Program-made: the position numbers and the translations under genes
NCBI GenBank assembly: GCA_029237915.1
Contig: JAQWHD010000025.1
Coordinates: 1-64,000, forward strand
DNA length: 64,000 bases
Direction of reading: 5' to 3'
Source: Thalassotalea sp.
GTDB taxonomy: Bacteria; Pseudomonadota; Gammaproteobacteria; Enterobacterales; Alteromonadaceae
Shown: one piece after another, positions 30,194 to 40,665 of the stretch
Layout: each line of letters starts with the position of its first letter
Numbering within the stretch: position 1 is the stretch's first letter
Notes under the pieces: generated by a model
Seen by the model: the letters and a program-made list of their open reading frames with translations, nothing else
The model's database searches: none
What the model was told of the DNA's origin: nothing

Positions 30194-30499
30194 TTGGCAA
30201 ATAGTTTTGAGTTTAAAAATGTCAGCGCACAAAATTGGCAAATCGTAGGTGAATTAACTCGCCATACAATTTCTGGGTCACAAAAGAAATATTTTTCTGT
30301 GCTCGCTGCAAATACTTCTCAGTCGGTTGATTTAACCCACCTAACGAAAGTCGATACAGCGGGTTTAGCTTGGTTACTTACCTTAGTTGAATACGCTAAA
30401 TCAAAACAAATTGAATTAAGCTATTCACAAGCCCCCTCTGAATTGGTTAAACTTGCGCAATTAAGTCATGTCGACTCATTTTTGTCGATGACAACCTAA
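30194..30499 (+). CDS. mlaB: Mla STAS-domain protein MlaB
   Basis: Small cytoplasmic STAS protein that binds and stabilises MlaF. It is 101 residues; the STAS motif is VDLTHLTKVDTAGLAWLLTL (about 45-64), with the conserved Asp-Thr-Ala-Gly loop. The start is a TTG; no ATG is available in frame at the N-terminus. It ends 21 bases before ibaG. Confidence 0.93.
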   Translation: MANSFEFKNVSAQNWQIVGELTRHTISGSQKKYFSVLAANTSQSVDLTHLTKVDTAGLAWLLTLVEYAKSKQIELSYSQAPSELVKLAQLSHVDSFLSMTT

Positions 30500-30520
30500 C
30501 CTTAAAACTGGAGAAAAACT

Positions 30521-30778
30521 GTGGACGTATCTGAGATCGAAAACATTCTCAAACAAGCGTTAACTTTAGACGAATTACACGTAACTTTTGACGGCTCGCA
30601 ATGTACTATAAAAGCCGTAGCTGATATGTTTGCCGATCTAAGTCGCGTAAAAAGACAACAGTTAATTTATGCACCATTAGCAGAGGTAATTAACCAAGGG
30701 TTAATTCATGCTGTAACGATTAAAACATTCACTAATGCCCAATGGCAACGTGATAAAATGTTTAATCTTCCTTCATAA
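30521..30778 (+). CDS. ibaG: BolA-family iron-sulphur handling protein IbaG
   Basis: BolA-like protein of 85 residues, the yrbA/ibaG member that lies between mlaB and murA in gammaproteobacteria and works with monothiol glutaredoxin in Fe-S or iron handling. The helix-turn DMFADLSRVKRQQLIYAPLA and the following AVTIKTFT strand carry the BolA signature. The start is GTG preceded by GGAG at 7 bases. Confidence 0.93.
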   Translation: MDVSEIENILKQALTLDELHVTFDGSQCTIKAVADMFADLSRVKRQQLIYAPLAEVINQGLIHAVTIKTFTNAQWQRDKMFNLPS

Positions 30779-30792
30779 CAAATAATTAATAA

Positions 30793-32070
<1,278 letters not shown>

Positions 32071-32090
32071 TAGCCATCTTAAAATTTATA

Positions 32091-32124
32091 AAGGGGAATA
32101 TTAGTAATAATATTCCCCTTTTTT
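32091..32124 (+). terminator. Terminator after murA
   Basis: Stem AAGGGGAATATTA/TAATATTCCCCTT with a short GTAA apex and trailing Ts. It closes the mla-ibaG-murA operon and also reads as a hairpin for degS from the other side. Confidence 0.9.
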
Positions 32125-32160
32125 ATATCTACATTGGCACTTTTATTAATCTAATTACTA

Positions 32161-33219
32161 TCAGTTTATCTCGCCAATTTTAACATTTAATATTTTATGA
32201 CTGTTGTCTCTAATTAAGCTTAATTTCAGAACTGAGTTGGGTTTAGTCTCAGCAATAATATCTAGTGCTTGGTTAATACTGATAATATTAGTATTACCTA
32301 TTTGGTAAATTACATCACCCTTAACCAATCCAGCTAGGTCTGCTGGACCCTGAGGTGTTACCTCATCAATAACTATACCTTTTAGCTGTCGATTGTAGCG
32401 TTGGGAGCTAACACCTAGCCAACCTCTGGTAACACGGCCATTACTGATCAATTGCTGCATTACATTGGCTGCAAGCTTATAAGGAATAGCAAAAAAGATG
32501 CCTTGGATACTCTCTTTTTGATTTGAGCGGTTAAACTGGGCGGTAGAAATACCAACCAAATCGCCATTGCTATTGACTACAGCACCACCTGAATTACCAT
32601 CGTTAATCGCGGCATCCATTTGTAAAAACTCTCTATAGCTATTGCTACTTAAACCATTACGCCCAGTGGCACTAATAATCCCTTGGGTGATTGTTTGTCC
32701 AAGGTTTAATGGGTTACCTATGGCTAAAACCACATCGCCAACAAGCGGTGTTAAGCTATCATCGATAGGAATAACCGGTAAGTTTGCCGCATGTACCTTA
32801 AGTACAGCTAAATCTGTAAATTCATCGCTGCCAATCAGCTCGGCAGTTAACTCAGTGCTATCTTGCAGAATTACTGTGATTAAATCAGCATTCTGTACCA
32901 CGTGGTTGTTAGTGAGGATATAACCTCTTGCATCCATGATAACACCAGATCCTAATTTTACTCTTTGGATTGGACGACTTCGATATCTTGGATTGTTTTC
33001 AATACTTTCAGAATAAATATTAACTACGGATGGAGCTGCTTTAACCACTGCGTTTGCATAGGAAATGGGCTTTGCTTTGCTGTCTTGGTTAGCGAAAATA
33101 TTTAAAGATAGATTAGTACCTTCCCTCATTTCGGGAATAAGCAGTAATAATACCACCGCGACTAATAATCCATAGCTGGCGGCTTTTATTACATAAGACA
33201 AAAAAGGGATTAATTTCAC
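32161..33219 (-). CDS. degS: Membrane-anchored stress-sensing protease DegS
   Basis: Serine protease that starts the sigma-E envelope stress cascade by cutting RseA when its PDZ domain binds mis-assembled porins. It is 352 residues: an N-terminal membrane helix (about 10-30), a trypsin-like domain with His (LTNNHVV), Asp (DLAVLKV) and Ser (GNSGGAVV), and one PDZ domain (about 255-350). The single PDZ and uncleaved anchor distinguish it from DegQ next door. Confidence 0.96.
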   Translation of the reverse strand: MKLIPFLSYVIKAASYGLLVAVVLLLLIPEMREGTNLSLNIFANQDSKAKPISYANAVVKAAPSVVNIYSESIENNPRYRSRPIQRVKLGSGVIMDARGYILTNNHVVQNADLITVILQDSTELTAELIGSDEFTDLAVLKVHAANLPVIPIDDSLTPLVGDVVLAIGNPLNLGQTITQGIISATGRNGLSSNSYREFLQMDAAINDGNSGGAVVNSNGDLVGISTAQFNRSNQKESIQGIFFAIPYKLAANVMQQLISNGRVTRGWLGVSSQRYNRQLKGIVIDEVTPQGPADLAGLVKGDVIYQIGNTNIISINQALDIIAETKPNSVLKLSLIRDNSHKILNVKIGEIN

Positions 33220-33290
33220 GGCAATATTAGATTTGGTAATTATTTTTAAAGTAACTAAAGAGTAGCATTAAAAAGGCGATGTTTGTAGGA

Positions 33291-33318
33291 GTAAAGGCAA
33301 GCTTAAACTTGCCTTTAC
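33291..33318. terminator. Perfect palindrome between degQ and degS
   Basis: Arms GTAAAGGCAAG / CTTGCCTTTAC (11 bp, no mismatch) around a CTTAAA loop, 20 bases past the degQ stop. There is no long T tract on the minus strand, so it is a weak terminator or an RNA 3'-end stabiliser. Confidence 0.55.
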
Positions 33319-33337
33319 TATGAATAATAAATATTAA

Positions 33338-34693
33338 CTAGCGGATCATTAAATATAATTCACTATTACCGCGAATAACGTTTAGTGCCACAACGCCTTC
33401 TATACCTTCGAGAGCTGTTCTAAGCTCGGCTATATTATTCACTCTTTTGCGGTTCATTCCTGCGATTATATCGCCTTTTTTAAGCCCGGTAGAAGCGGCA
33501 GGGGAGTTACTATCAAGACTGTTAACATCAACACCATTGTTACTGTCGTTGTTAGCGAGCTCGGCGCCTTCTAACATAGGGTGTATGTTCGCTGCTGCAA
33601 TTTGGCTATCCGGAGCCGATTGTAGCTTAACGGTAACCGTCTTTTCGTCACCATCACGCAGTAAGGTAATTTTAACTTTTTTGCCTGCGCCAATAGAGCC
33701 GATTTTACCACGCAGGGCATTAAAGCTCTTAACCTTCTTGCCATTGACTGCAATAATGATATCTCCGGCTTTAATTCCAGCTAAATCTGCTGCTGAATCA
33801 GGAGATACTTGGCTAACAAAACCGCCTTGATTTGTTGTAAGATCCATCGCTTTTGCTAGTTCAGGGTTAATTGAGTTACCTGTAATACCAAGTACACCTC
33901 GACGAACTTCGCCGTATTCAATTATTTGATTGGTCAAGTTTTGCATCATGTTACTCGGAATTGCAAAGCCTATACCTACGTTGCCACCACTAGGGCCTAA
34001 TATAGCGGTATTAATACCGATTAACTCGCCTCGAAGGTTCACTAACGCACCGCCAGAGTTACCGCTGTTAATTGCGGCATCCGTTTGAATAAAGTCTTCT
34101 AAGTTTTCAATGTTTAAGCCACTTCGGCCTAACGCACTAACAATACCCGAAGTAACCGTTTGCCCTAAACCGAAAGGGCTGCCAATAGCAACGGCAAAAT
34201 CACCTACCCTTAAGTCATCTGAGTCTGCAATTTTTACCGCCGTTAAATCATCAGCTTTAATTTGTAGCAAGGCAATGTCACTCGCAGCATCAGTACCGAT
34301 CTTTTTAGCTTCGATTTGGCGACCGTCTTTTAAAGTCACTAGAATTTCATCGGCTTGGTCAATAACGTGGTTGTTGGTAACCACATAACCATTCTTTGCA
34401 TCAATAATAACGCCAGAGCCAAGTCCACGAAAAGGACGTTCTTGTGCTTGTTGTTGGCCGCGACGTTGACCAAAGAAAAATTTAAAAGCATCGGGCACTT
34501 GCTGTTTAACTTCGTGCGTACCTGCAACCGATATACTGACCACACCTGGGGTAGTGTATTCAAGCATAGGCGCTAGGCTTGGTAATGGCTCGCCATCTAA
34601 ATGCATAGGCAGCGCTGCAGTGGCTAATGTAGGGAAAAGAGATAAACTGCCTACGACTAAGGCAATAGCAGATAATGAAGAGAATTTTTGCAT
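33338..34693 (-). CDS. degQ: Periplasmic serine protease DegQ/DegP
   Basis: Periplasmic HtrA protease and chaperone for misfolded envelope proteins. It is 451 residues with a signal peptide (about 1-26), a trypsin-like domain with TNNHVID (His), DIALLQI (Asp) and GNSGGALVN (Ser), and two PDZ domains (about 255-345 and 370-450). The length and adjacent degS favour DegQ over DegP. A 32-base palindrome lies in its 5' flank. Confidence 0.95.
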   Translation of the reverse strand: MQKFSSLSAIALVVGSLSLFPTLATAALPMHLDGEPLPSLAPMLEYTTPGVVSISVAGTHEVKQQVPDAFKFFFGQRRGQQQAQERPFRGLGSGVIIDAKNGYVVTNNHVIDQADEILVTLKDGRQIEAKKIGTDAASDIALLQIKADDLTAVKIADSDDLRVGDFAVAIGSPFGLGQTVTSGIVSALGRSGLNIENLEDFIQTDAAINSGNSGGALVNLRGELIGINTAILGPSGGNVGIGFAIPSNMMQNLTNQIIEYGEVRRGVLGITGNSINPELAKAMDLTTNQGGFVSQVSPDSAADLAGIKAGDIIIAVNGKKVKSFNALRGKIGSIGAGKKVKITLLRDGDEKTVTVKLQSAPDSQIAAANIHPMLEGAELANNDSNNGVDVNSLDSNSPAASTGLKKGDIIAGMNRKRVNNIAELRTALEGIEGVVALNVIRGNSELYLMIR

Positions 34694-34723
34694 ATTGTTG
34701 AGACTCCAATTAGTTATATTAAT

Positions 34724-34755
34724 TCGCCTATAAGTTAAATATTAACTATAGGCGA
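34724..34755. promoter_or_regulatory. Palindrome upstream of degQ
   Basis: Arms TCGCCTATAAGTTAA and TTAACTATAGGCGA with one unpaired base, in the 164-base gap between zapG and degQ, 31 bases before the degQ ATG. No T run follows on the minus strand, so it is more likely part of the degQ 5' leader or an operator than a zapG terminator. Confidence 0.4.
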
Positions 34756-34857
34756 GATAACAATTATTCAAGAAGGTATCACTATTTAATAATTAGTATT
34801 TATACCTATGAACTTAAAGACTCAGGAAAAAAATAAAAGTTCCGAGATTCGTTATTT

Positions 34858-35310
34858 TTAACTAGGGCTATTTGTAACAACTTGTTTCGTATCATTAAAT
34901 AGTCCACTTGGATCAGACGAGTAATCTAACGGTGGCTCAGTAGCAAGTCCTTCATTGCGTTTACGCGAAGGTTTAACTTTCTTGGTATTTTCACGTAAGT
35001 TTGCTTCAGTATCGGCAGAGAAAAATGGCATAGCATTTGGTTTAGCTGTGGCAGTATTCAACAACTTAGTACTTTTTTCCATTTGTTGCATTGCAACTTT
35101 ACACGTTTCATTCATTTGCTCTAATAGTTGAGCTGAATTATCTAGGTGCAAAGCAACTTCTTGTTGATATTGTTCTAAAGAAGTTTTGCTTTCGCTTACT
35201 TCTTTTTCTAAACGTTGATAGTCTTGTTCAGATGCTGATAATTTTTTACTAACGAAAAATCCCGCGATAGCACCAACAACTGCGCCAGCTAACAGATAAA
35301 CTAGTTCCAT
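34858..35310 (-). CDS. zapG: Z-ring associated protein ZapG (YhcB)
   Basis: Single-pass inner-membrane protein of the DUF1043/YhcB family, linked to coordination of envelope growth and division. It is 150 residues: an N-terminal membrane helix with small residues (LLAGAVVGAIAGFFVS, about 6-21), a coiled coil (about 27-85), and a disordered C-terminus. It neighbours zapE and degQ as in other gammaproteobacteria. Confidence 0.9.
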   Translation of the reverse strand: MELVYLLAGAVVGAIAGFFVSKKLSASEQDYQRLEKEVSESKTSLEQYQQEVALHLDNSAQLLEQMNETCKVAMQQMEKSTKLLNTATAKPNAMPFFSADTEANLRENTKKVKPSRKRNEGLATEPPLDYSSDPSGLFNDTKQVVTNSPS

Positions 35311-35466
35311 AATTACAATCCTAAATAAATTTGAAAATGAAATATACCCAATTAAGGTACATGTTTATATAATAGCTCTGATTTTACATATACCCAAGCG
35401 TAACTTATGTATAAACATGTATTTTTTTCAAGGGCATAGCCTATAACTTGGTAATAACTGAAATTT

Positions 35467-36582
35467 ATGATCAAACTGACCCCATTACAAAAATATCAAG
35501 CTGACTTAACGCAAGATGGTTTTGTCTTTGATGCCGCCCAAGAGAACGCCGTAAAAAATTTACAGCGCTTATTTGATGACCTTCAAAATCAACCACTACC
35601 GGTAACTGGTTTTAAAAAAGTTCTAAAAGGTTGGGTTAAAACTTACGGTAAAAAAAATCCTAAGACTGTGCAAGGACTCTATTTTTGGGGAGGTGTAGGT
35701 CGCGGTAAAACTTATCTGGTAGATACATTTTATGATTGCTTGCCATTTGAAAATAAAATGCGCGTCCATTTTCATCGCTTTATGCACCGCGTCCATCAAG
35801 AATTAAAATTGTTAACGGGTGCTGCCGACCCTTTAAAAATTATTGCAAAAAAGTTTGCTGATGAAACCTGTATCATTTGTTTTGATGAATTTTTTGTTTC
35901 TGATATTACCGATGCAATGTTACTGGGTACCTTATTTGAAGAACTCTTTAGTCATAATGTCACCTTAGTTGCGACATCAAATATTATCCCTGATGATTTA
36001 TATCGTAATGGCCTACAAAGAGCTCGATTCCTGCCCGCGATTAACTTAATAAACAAACACTGCGATGTCGTTAATGTTGATAGCGGTATTGATTATCGCT
36101 TACGTACGCTTGAGCAAGCAGAAATATATCACTACCCACTTGATCAACAAGCCGATGCTAACCTATGTACTTACTTTAAGCAGTTATCGGTAGAGGCTGG
36201 AAAAACAAACGTTGATATTGAAATTAACAACCGGCAACTAAATACCATCGCCGTATCTGATGGCGTGGTTCATTTTGATTTTCATCAACTGTGTGAAACT
36301 GCCCGCAGCCAAGGCGATTATATGGAGATCAGCCGAGAATACCATAGTGTCCTTCTTGCCAATGTTAAGCAAATGGGCCGAGACACGGATGATAGTGCTC
36401 GCCGTTTCATTGCTATGGTTGATGAATTTTACGAACGCGGTGTGAAATTAATAATATCTGCTGAAGTTGCGATGGAACAACTCTACACGGATGGCGGATT
36501 AAATTTTGAATTTAAACGCTGCTTAAGTCGGTTACAAGAAATGCAATCTCATGATTATTTAGCCAGTGAACACTTGCCTTAA
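35467..36582 (+). CDS. zapE: Cell division ATPase ZapE
   Basis: AFG1-family AAA+ ATPase (YhcM) that affects Z-ring stability under stress. It is 371 residues. Walker A is WGGVGRGKTYLVD (about 76-88), Walker B is CIICFDEFFVSD (about 136-147), and the sensor region LVATSNIIPDDLYRNGLQR follows. It is transcribed away from zapG, with the rplM promoter downstream. Confidence 0.96.
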   Translation: MIKLTPLQKYQADLTQDGFVFDAAQENAVKNLQRLFDDLQNQPLPVTGFKKVLKGWVKTYGKKNPKTVQGLYFWGGVGRGKTYLVDTFYDCLPFENKMRVHFHRFMHRVHQELKLLTGAADPLKIIAKKFADETCIICFDEFFVSDITDAMLLGTLFEELFSHNVTLVATSNIIPDDLYRNGLQRARFLPAINLINKHCDVVNVDSGIDYRLRTLEQAEIYHYPLDQQADANLCTYFKQLSVEAGKTNVDIEINNRQLNTIAVSDGVVHFDFHQLCETARSQGDYMEISREYHSVLLANVKQMGRDTDDSARRFIAMVDEFYERGVKLIISAEVAMEQLYTDGGLNFEFKRCLSRLQEMQSHDYLASEHLP

Positions 36583-36680
36583 ACTGCAGTTTTTTAGCAA
36601 TTAATGGACTTTTTTTAAAATAAATGTAAAAAAACAGCGTTTGTGTGAAAAATATACGTGATCTTTTGTTTATTTATCTA

Positions 36681-36686
36681 TATAAT
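36681..36686 (+). promoter_or_regulatory. Likely rplM promoter -10 box
   Basis: A consensus TATAAT about 140 bases upstream of the rplM start, with no good -35 (GTGATC at 17 bp spacing). A start near 36693 would give a leader of about 130 bases that includes the hairpins at 36766-36788. Confidence 0.55.
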
Positions 36687-36765
36687 TCGCGGCTCCCAAC
36701 GTTACTACTGCTTGAAAAAGCATCAGGCTCGATACTCGAAGGGGTAATGCGTGGTCTAATTTAAA

Positions 36766-36788
36766 CCGATAATCGGATAACCGATTAT
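36766..36788 (+). promoter_or_regulatory. Leader hairpin before rplM (candidate L13 control site)
   Basis: ATAATCGG - ATAA - CCGATTAT forms a perfect 8-bp hairpin (36769-36788). The 5' part can instead fold on itself as CCGAT-A-ATCGG (36766-36776). The two folds exclude each other and sit 36 bases before the rplM ATG. Autogenous control of rplM-rpsI by ribosomal protein L13 is known in E. coli; its use of this structure is inference. Confidence 0.4.
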
Positions 36789-36824
36789 TAATTTATGTAA
36801 CTTTATTTAAAATGGGTTTCTTTA

Positions 36825-37253
36825 ATGAAAACTTTTACAGCTAAACCAGAAAGCGTACAACGCGAATGGTTTTTAGTGGACGCCGAAGATAAAACTTTAG
36901 GTCGTATCGCTACAGAGATTGCTTCTCGTTTACGTGGTAAGCATAAAGCAGAATACACTCCTAGTGTTGATACTGGTGATTACATCGTAGTTATCAATGC
37001 AGAGAAAGTACGTGTTACAGGTAACAAAGCGAAAGGTAAAATTTACTACTCGCATACTGAATACGTTGGTGGCCTTAAGCAAATTAGTTTCGAAAAACTA
37101 ATCGCTAAAGCTCCAGAGCGTGTTATTGAACTTGCCGTTAAAGGTATGTTACCAAAAGGCCCTCTAGGCCGTGACATGTTCCGTAAATTAAAAGTGTATG
37201 CTGGTGCTGAGCACAAACATACTGCACAACAACCTAAAGTTTTGGAGTTATAA
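36825..37253 (+). CDS. rplM: 50S ribosomal protein L13
   Basis: Early-assembly large-subunit protein, 142 residues, the standard length. [20 protein letters not shown] at the N-terminus and the [20 protein letters not shown] motif (about 107-126) are characteristic. rpsI starts 3 bases after its stop. Confidence 0.99.
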   Translation: MKTFTAKPESVQREWFLVDAEDKTLGRIATEIASRLRGKHKAEYTPSVDTGDYIVVINAEKVRVTGNKAKGKIYYSHTEYVGGLKQISFEKLIAKAPERVIELAVKGMLPKGPLGRDMFRKLKVYAGAEHKHTAQQPKVLEL

Positions 37254-37256
37254 ACA

Positions 37257-37649
37257 ATGGCTGATAATCAATATTACGGTACTGGTCGTCGCAAGAGCTC
37301 AACTGCTCGTGTGTTTATGAAAGCTGGTAACGGTGCAATTACAATTAACAATCGTGAACTTGACGTTTACTTCACTCGTCCTACTGCTCGCATGGTTGTT
37401 CGCCAAGCACTTGAGTTAGTTGGTATGGTTGAAAAGTTTGATCTTAACATCACTGTAGTTGGTGGTGGTATTACTGGTCAATCTGGCGCAATCCGTCACG
37501 GTATCACTCGTGCATTAATGCAATTTGACGAAACTTTACGTTCTGATTTACGTACAGCTGGTTTCGTTACTCGTGATGCTCGTAAAGTTGAACGTAAGAA
37601 AGTTGGTTTACACAAAGCGCGTAAACGTCCACAATTCTCAAAACGTTAA
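37257..37649 (+). CDS. rpsI: 30S ribosomal protein S9
   Basis: Small-subunit head protein whose C-terminal tail reaches the P-site tRNA. It is 130 residues, beginning [15 protein letters not shown] and ending in the conserved RKRPQFSKR tail. It pairs with rplM as everywhere in bacteria; a terminator follows. Confidence 0.99.
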   Translation: MADNQYYGTGRRKSSTARVFMKAGNGAITINNRELDVYFTRPTARMVVRQALELVGMVEKFDLNITVVGGGITGQSGAIRHGITRALMQFDETLRSDLRTAGFVTRDARKVERKKVGLHKARKRPQFSKR

Positions 37650-37668
37650 TTTTACATTACGTATGCAA

Positions 37669-37696
37669 AAACCGACCTTATGGTCGGTTTTTTTTT
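37669..37696 (+). terminator. Terminator after rpsI
   Basis: Stem ACCGACC/GGTCGGT with a short TTAT loop, followed by nine or more Ts. Strong intrinsic terminator. Confidence 0.95.
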
Positions 37697-37949
37697 GCTT
37701 ATAAAATGGCCGAACAATCAATCATCTACATTTCTGTTACATCTTTAGTCTAGAATATCGCCATAGAGTGAAATAAGCGCACTTCTTATAGGGATTTACC
37801 TTGTAAAAAAACGCCCATTTCATTATCATAAACAAAAATTTTTTAACTACATTTTGTCGAGTTTAATTACCAGTTGATTAAGTTTATGCAAAATTGTTTG
37901 TTAAAAACAAATCTAAAAATCAGTGTCTAGTAAATATTGGAGAATTGAA
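37697..37949. other. Promoter region of petABC
   Basis: AT-rich 253-base spacer without a gene. It must carry the pet promoter; I could not assign boxes with confidence. TTGGAGA at 37938-37943 is the ribosome binding site of petA and decides its start. Confidence 0.4.
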
Positions 37950-38540
37950 ATGAGCAATGCGCCCGTGAATAACGGCCGTCGACGCTTTCTAACCGCAGCT
38001 ACGTCAGTAGTTGGTGGTGTAGGCGTTGTTGGTGCAGCTGTGCCATTTATTGCTTCCTGGAACCCAAGTGCCAAAGCGAAAGCGGCCGGTGCACCAGTTG
38101 AAGTTAACATCAGCAAAATCGCTACCGGACAATTAATCCGTGCCGAATATCGTGGTAAGCCAGTTTATATTGTGCGCCGCGGCAAGGATATAATTGATGG
38201 TTTAAGTGGTCACGACGATTTATTACGTGATCCTGCTTCAGAAGAAGCGCAACAACCTAGCTATGCAACGAACCCTCATCGTTCAATTAACCCTGAGTAC
38301 TTAGTTGCTGAAGGTGTATGTACGCATTTAGGTTGTGCACCAACGTATCAGAAAGGTGATTTTGCTGAGCAAGTTGAAGGCGTAGATTACGGTTTCTTTT
38401 GTCCATGTCACGGTTCTAAATTTGATATGGCAGGTCGAGTATTTGCAGGCGTTCCAGCTCCGCTTAACTTAGTGGTTCCAGAGCATTCATTCCCATCTGA
38501 AGGTACCTTACTTATCGGTATCGGCCAAGGAGACGCATAA
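37950..38540 (+). CDS. petA: Ubiquinol-cytochrome c reductase Rieske iron-sulphur subunit
   Basis: Rieske 2Fe-2S protein of the cytochrome bc1 complex. It has a twin-arginine type N-terminus (NNGRRRFLTAATSVVGG), one membrane helix, and cluster-binding boxes CTHLGCAP and CPCHGSKFD (Cys-x-His and Cys-x-x-His pairs). I start at ATG 37950 because GGAGA lies 7 bases before it; the frame is open to an upstream GTG at 37923. The product is 196 residues. Its stop overlaps petB by 1 base. Confidence 0.97.
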   Translation: MSNAPVNNGRRRFLTAATSVVGGVGVVGAAVPFIASWNPSAKAKAAGAPVEVNISKIATGQLIRAEYRGKPVYIVRRGKDIIDGLSGHDDLLRDPASEEAQQPSYATNPHRSINPEYLVAEGVCTHLGCAPTYQKGDFAEQVEGVDYGFFCPCHGSKFDMAGRVFAGVPAPLNLVVPEHSFPSEGTLLIGIGQGDA

Positions 38541-39805
38541 TGTTTGCTAATTTAATGGCTTGGTTTGACGCACGTCTTCCTGTGACTGATGCTTGGAATA
38601 AGCATTTAGCTCAATACCCAGCACCAAAAAACTTTAACTTTTGGTACTTTTTTGGCTCTTTAGCCATGTTAGTACTCGTTAACCAAATCGTTACTGGTAT
38701 CTGGTTAACAATGAACTATGAACCATCTGGCGATGGCGCATTTGCTTCTGTAGAATACATTATGCGTGATGTTGATTACGGTTGGTTATTACGTTACATG
38801 CATTCAACGGGTGCTTCGGCATTCTTTATCGTTGTTTACTTACACATGTACCGTGGCCTAATGTACGGTTCATACCAAAAACCACGTGAATTACTGTGGA
38901 TTTTCGGTATGTTAATCTACTTAGTATTAATGGCTGAAGCTTTCATGGGCTACCTATTACCTTGGGGTAATATGAGTTTCTGGGGTGCACAGGTTATTAT
39001 TTCACTATTTGGTGCTATACCTGTAATTGGTGATGACTTAACTACTTGGATCCGTGGTGACTATGTTATCTCTGGTGCAACGTTAAATCGTTTCTTCGCA
39101 TTACACGTTATCGCTCTACCTTTAGTACTTGTTATCTTAGTGTTCTTACACATTTTAGCGCTTCATGAAGTTGGTTCTAACAACCCTGAAGGCACAAATA
39201 TTAAGAAGAAAAAAGGTAGCGTACCTGAAGAAGAGAAGAGTAAATTTACCTTCCACAAAGCTTATACTGATAAGTATGACATTGTTGATGCTATCCCGTT
39301 CCATCCTTATTATTCTGTAAAAGATATTATGGGTGTTGTTGGTTTCCTAATTTTATTCTGTTGGGTTATGTTCTTTGCACCAGAAGGTGGTGGTTACTTC
39401 CTTGAGGCGCCGAACTTTACTCCTGCAAATGGCTTGAAAACTCCAGAGCACATTGTGCCAGTTTGGTACTTCGGTCCTTTCTACACTATTTTACGTGTTA
39501 TTCCTGACAAATTATTAGGTATGTTAGGTATGTTCGCGGCAATTGGTATGTTATTCGCTTTACCATGGTTCGACCGTGGTACGGTTAAGTCATTCAAATT
39601 CCGTAGCAAATGGCATTTATTTAACTTAGTACAATTTACTATCTGTTTTATCGTATTAGGTGTATTAGGTACTATGCCAGCATCTGAACTTGCGAATTTA
39701 ATTGGTCGTATTGCGACTCTTGGTTATTTTGGTTTCTTCATTGCGCTTTGGTTCTACTCAAAAAATGAGCAAACTAAGCCGGTACCAGAAAGGGTGTCTA
39801 AATAA
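38540..39805 (+). CDS. petB: Cytochrome b of the bc1 complex
   Basis: Membrane core of the bc1 complex carrying hemes bL and bH and the quinone sites. It is 421 residues with the N- and C-terminal cytochrome b parts fused, as in proteobacteria. Heme-ligand helices are visible in MHSTGASAFFIVVYLHMYRG and FALHVIALPLVLVILVFLHI. A charged loop after about residue 210 (NIKKKKGSVPEEEKSK) separates the halves. The Qo motif appears as the PVWYFGPFY region (PEWY is the usual form, here PVWY). Confidence 0.97.
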   Translation: MFANLMAWFDARLPVTDAWNKHLAQYPAPKNFNFWYFFGSLAMLVLVNQIVTGIWLTMNYEPSGDGAFASVEYIMRDVDYGWLLRYMHSTGASAFFIVVYLHMYRGLMYGSYQKPRELLWIFGMLIYLVLMAEAFMGYLLPWGNMSFWGAQVIISLFGAIPVIGDDLTTWIRGDYVISGATLNRFFALHVIALPLVLVILVFLHILALHEVGSNNPEGTNIKKKKGSVPEEEKSKFTFHKAYTDKYDIVDAIPFHPYYSVKDIMGVVGFLILFCWVMFFAPEGGGYFLEAPNFTPANGLKTPEHIVPVWYFGPFYTILRVIPDKLLGMLGMFAAIGMLFALPWFDRGTVKSFKFRSKWHLFNLVQFTICFIVLGVLGTMPASELANLIGRIATLGYFGFFIALWFYSKNEQTKPVPERVSK

Positions 39806-40548
39806 TGAAAAAAATAATAATTGCTCTATTAACTTTAGTGCCTACATTAGTATTAGCGGCAGGTGGTGGTGCACCACTTGACCATGCTAATAATGATATT
39901 ACTGATAAAGAATCATTACGCAATGGTGCAGCAACCTACATGAACAATTGTTTAGGTTGTCATCAATTGCAATATCAACGATACAACCGTACCTTCACTG
40001 ATCTAGAAATCGATGAGAAAGAAGGTATTGAAACGCTAATGTTTACTGGTGAAAAAGTTGGTGATCACATCACTAACACTATGCCAGAAAAAGAAGCTGC
40101 AGCATTTTTTGGTGCTGCGCCGCCTGATTTAACACTTGTTACCCGTTTTAGAAGTAGCGATTGGTTATATACATATTTACGCTCTTTCTATGCTGACAGT
40201 GCACGCCCATTTGGCGTAAACAACGCAGTATTTAAAGATGTAGGTATGCCACATGTATTCCAACAGTTACAAGGTGTACAAGAGTTAACCGCTGACGCTA
40301 AAGCTATGTTACAATCAGACAAAGTTCGTCCACTTACTAGTGCAGACCTTGTTTTGACCCAACCTGGGGATTTAACACCTGCAGAGTATGATGTAGTCGT
40401 TCGCGATTTAGTTAACTTTTTAGAATATACCGGTGAGCCAAGCAAAGTTGAGCGTCATCGTTTAGGTTACTGGGTACTTGGTTTCCTAGTGATTCTATTT
40501 ATATTTAGTTATTTATTGAAGAAAGAATATTGGCGCGACGTTCACTAA
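39805..40548 (+). CDS. petC: Cytochrome c1 of the bc1 complex
   Basis: Periplasmic c-type cytochrome anchored by a C-terminal helix, 247 residues. Signal peptide about 1-18 (LVLAAGGG), heme attachment CLGCH (about 49-53), and a membrane helix near 222-240 (GYWVLGFLVILFIFSYLL). It completes the petABC operon. A long hairpin follows before sspA. Confidence 0.97.
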   Translation: MKKIIIALLTLVPTLVLAAGGGAPLDHANNDITDKESLRNGAATYMNNCLGCHQLQYQRYNRTFTDLEIDEKEGIETLMFTGEKVGDHITNTMPEKEAAAFFGAAPPDLTLVTRFRSSDWLYTYLRSFYADSARPFGVNNAVFKDVGMPHVFQQLQGVQELTADAKAMLQSDKVRPLTSADLVLTQPGDLTPAEYDVVVRDLVNFLEYTGEPSKVERHRLGYWVLGFLVILFIFSYLLKKEYWRDVH

Positions 40549-40568
40549 TATTTTTACAATAGTAAATT

Positions 40569-40610
40569 GGGGCTATACTAATTTTATTGAAATTAGTAGT
40601 TAGCCCCTTT
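40569..40610 (+). terminator. Hairpin between petC and sspA
   Basis: GGGGCTA and TAGCCCC close an extended stem that includes TACTAATTT/AAATTAGTA, followed by only three Ts. It is probably the pet terminator or an attenuator before sspA. Confidence 0.65.
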
Positions 40611-40665
40611 GTCGTACTTATAACAATGTAAGTACCACTTTTTAAGAGAAATCTTTGGAGGATAT

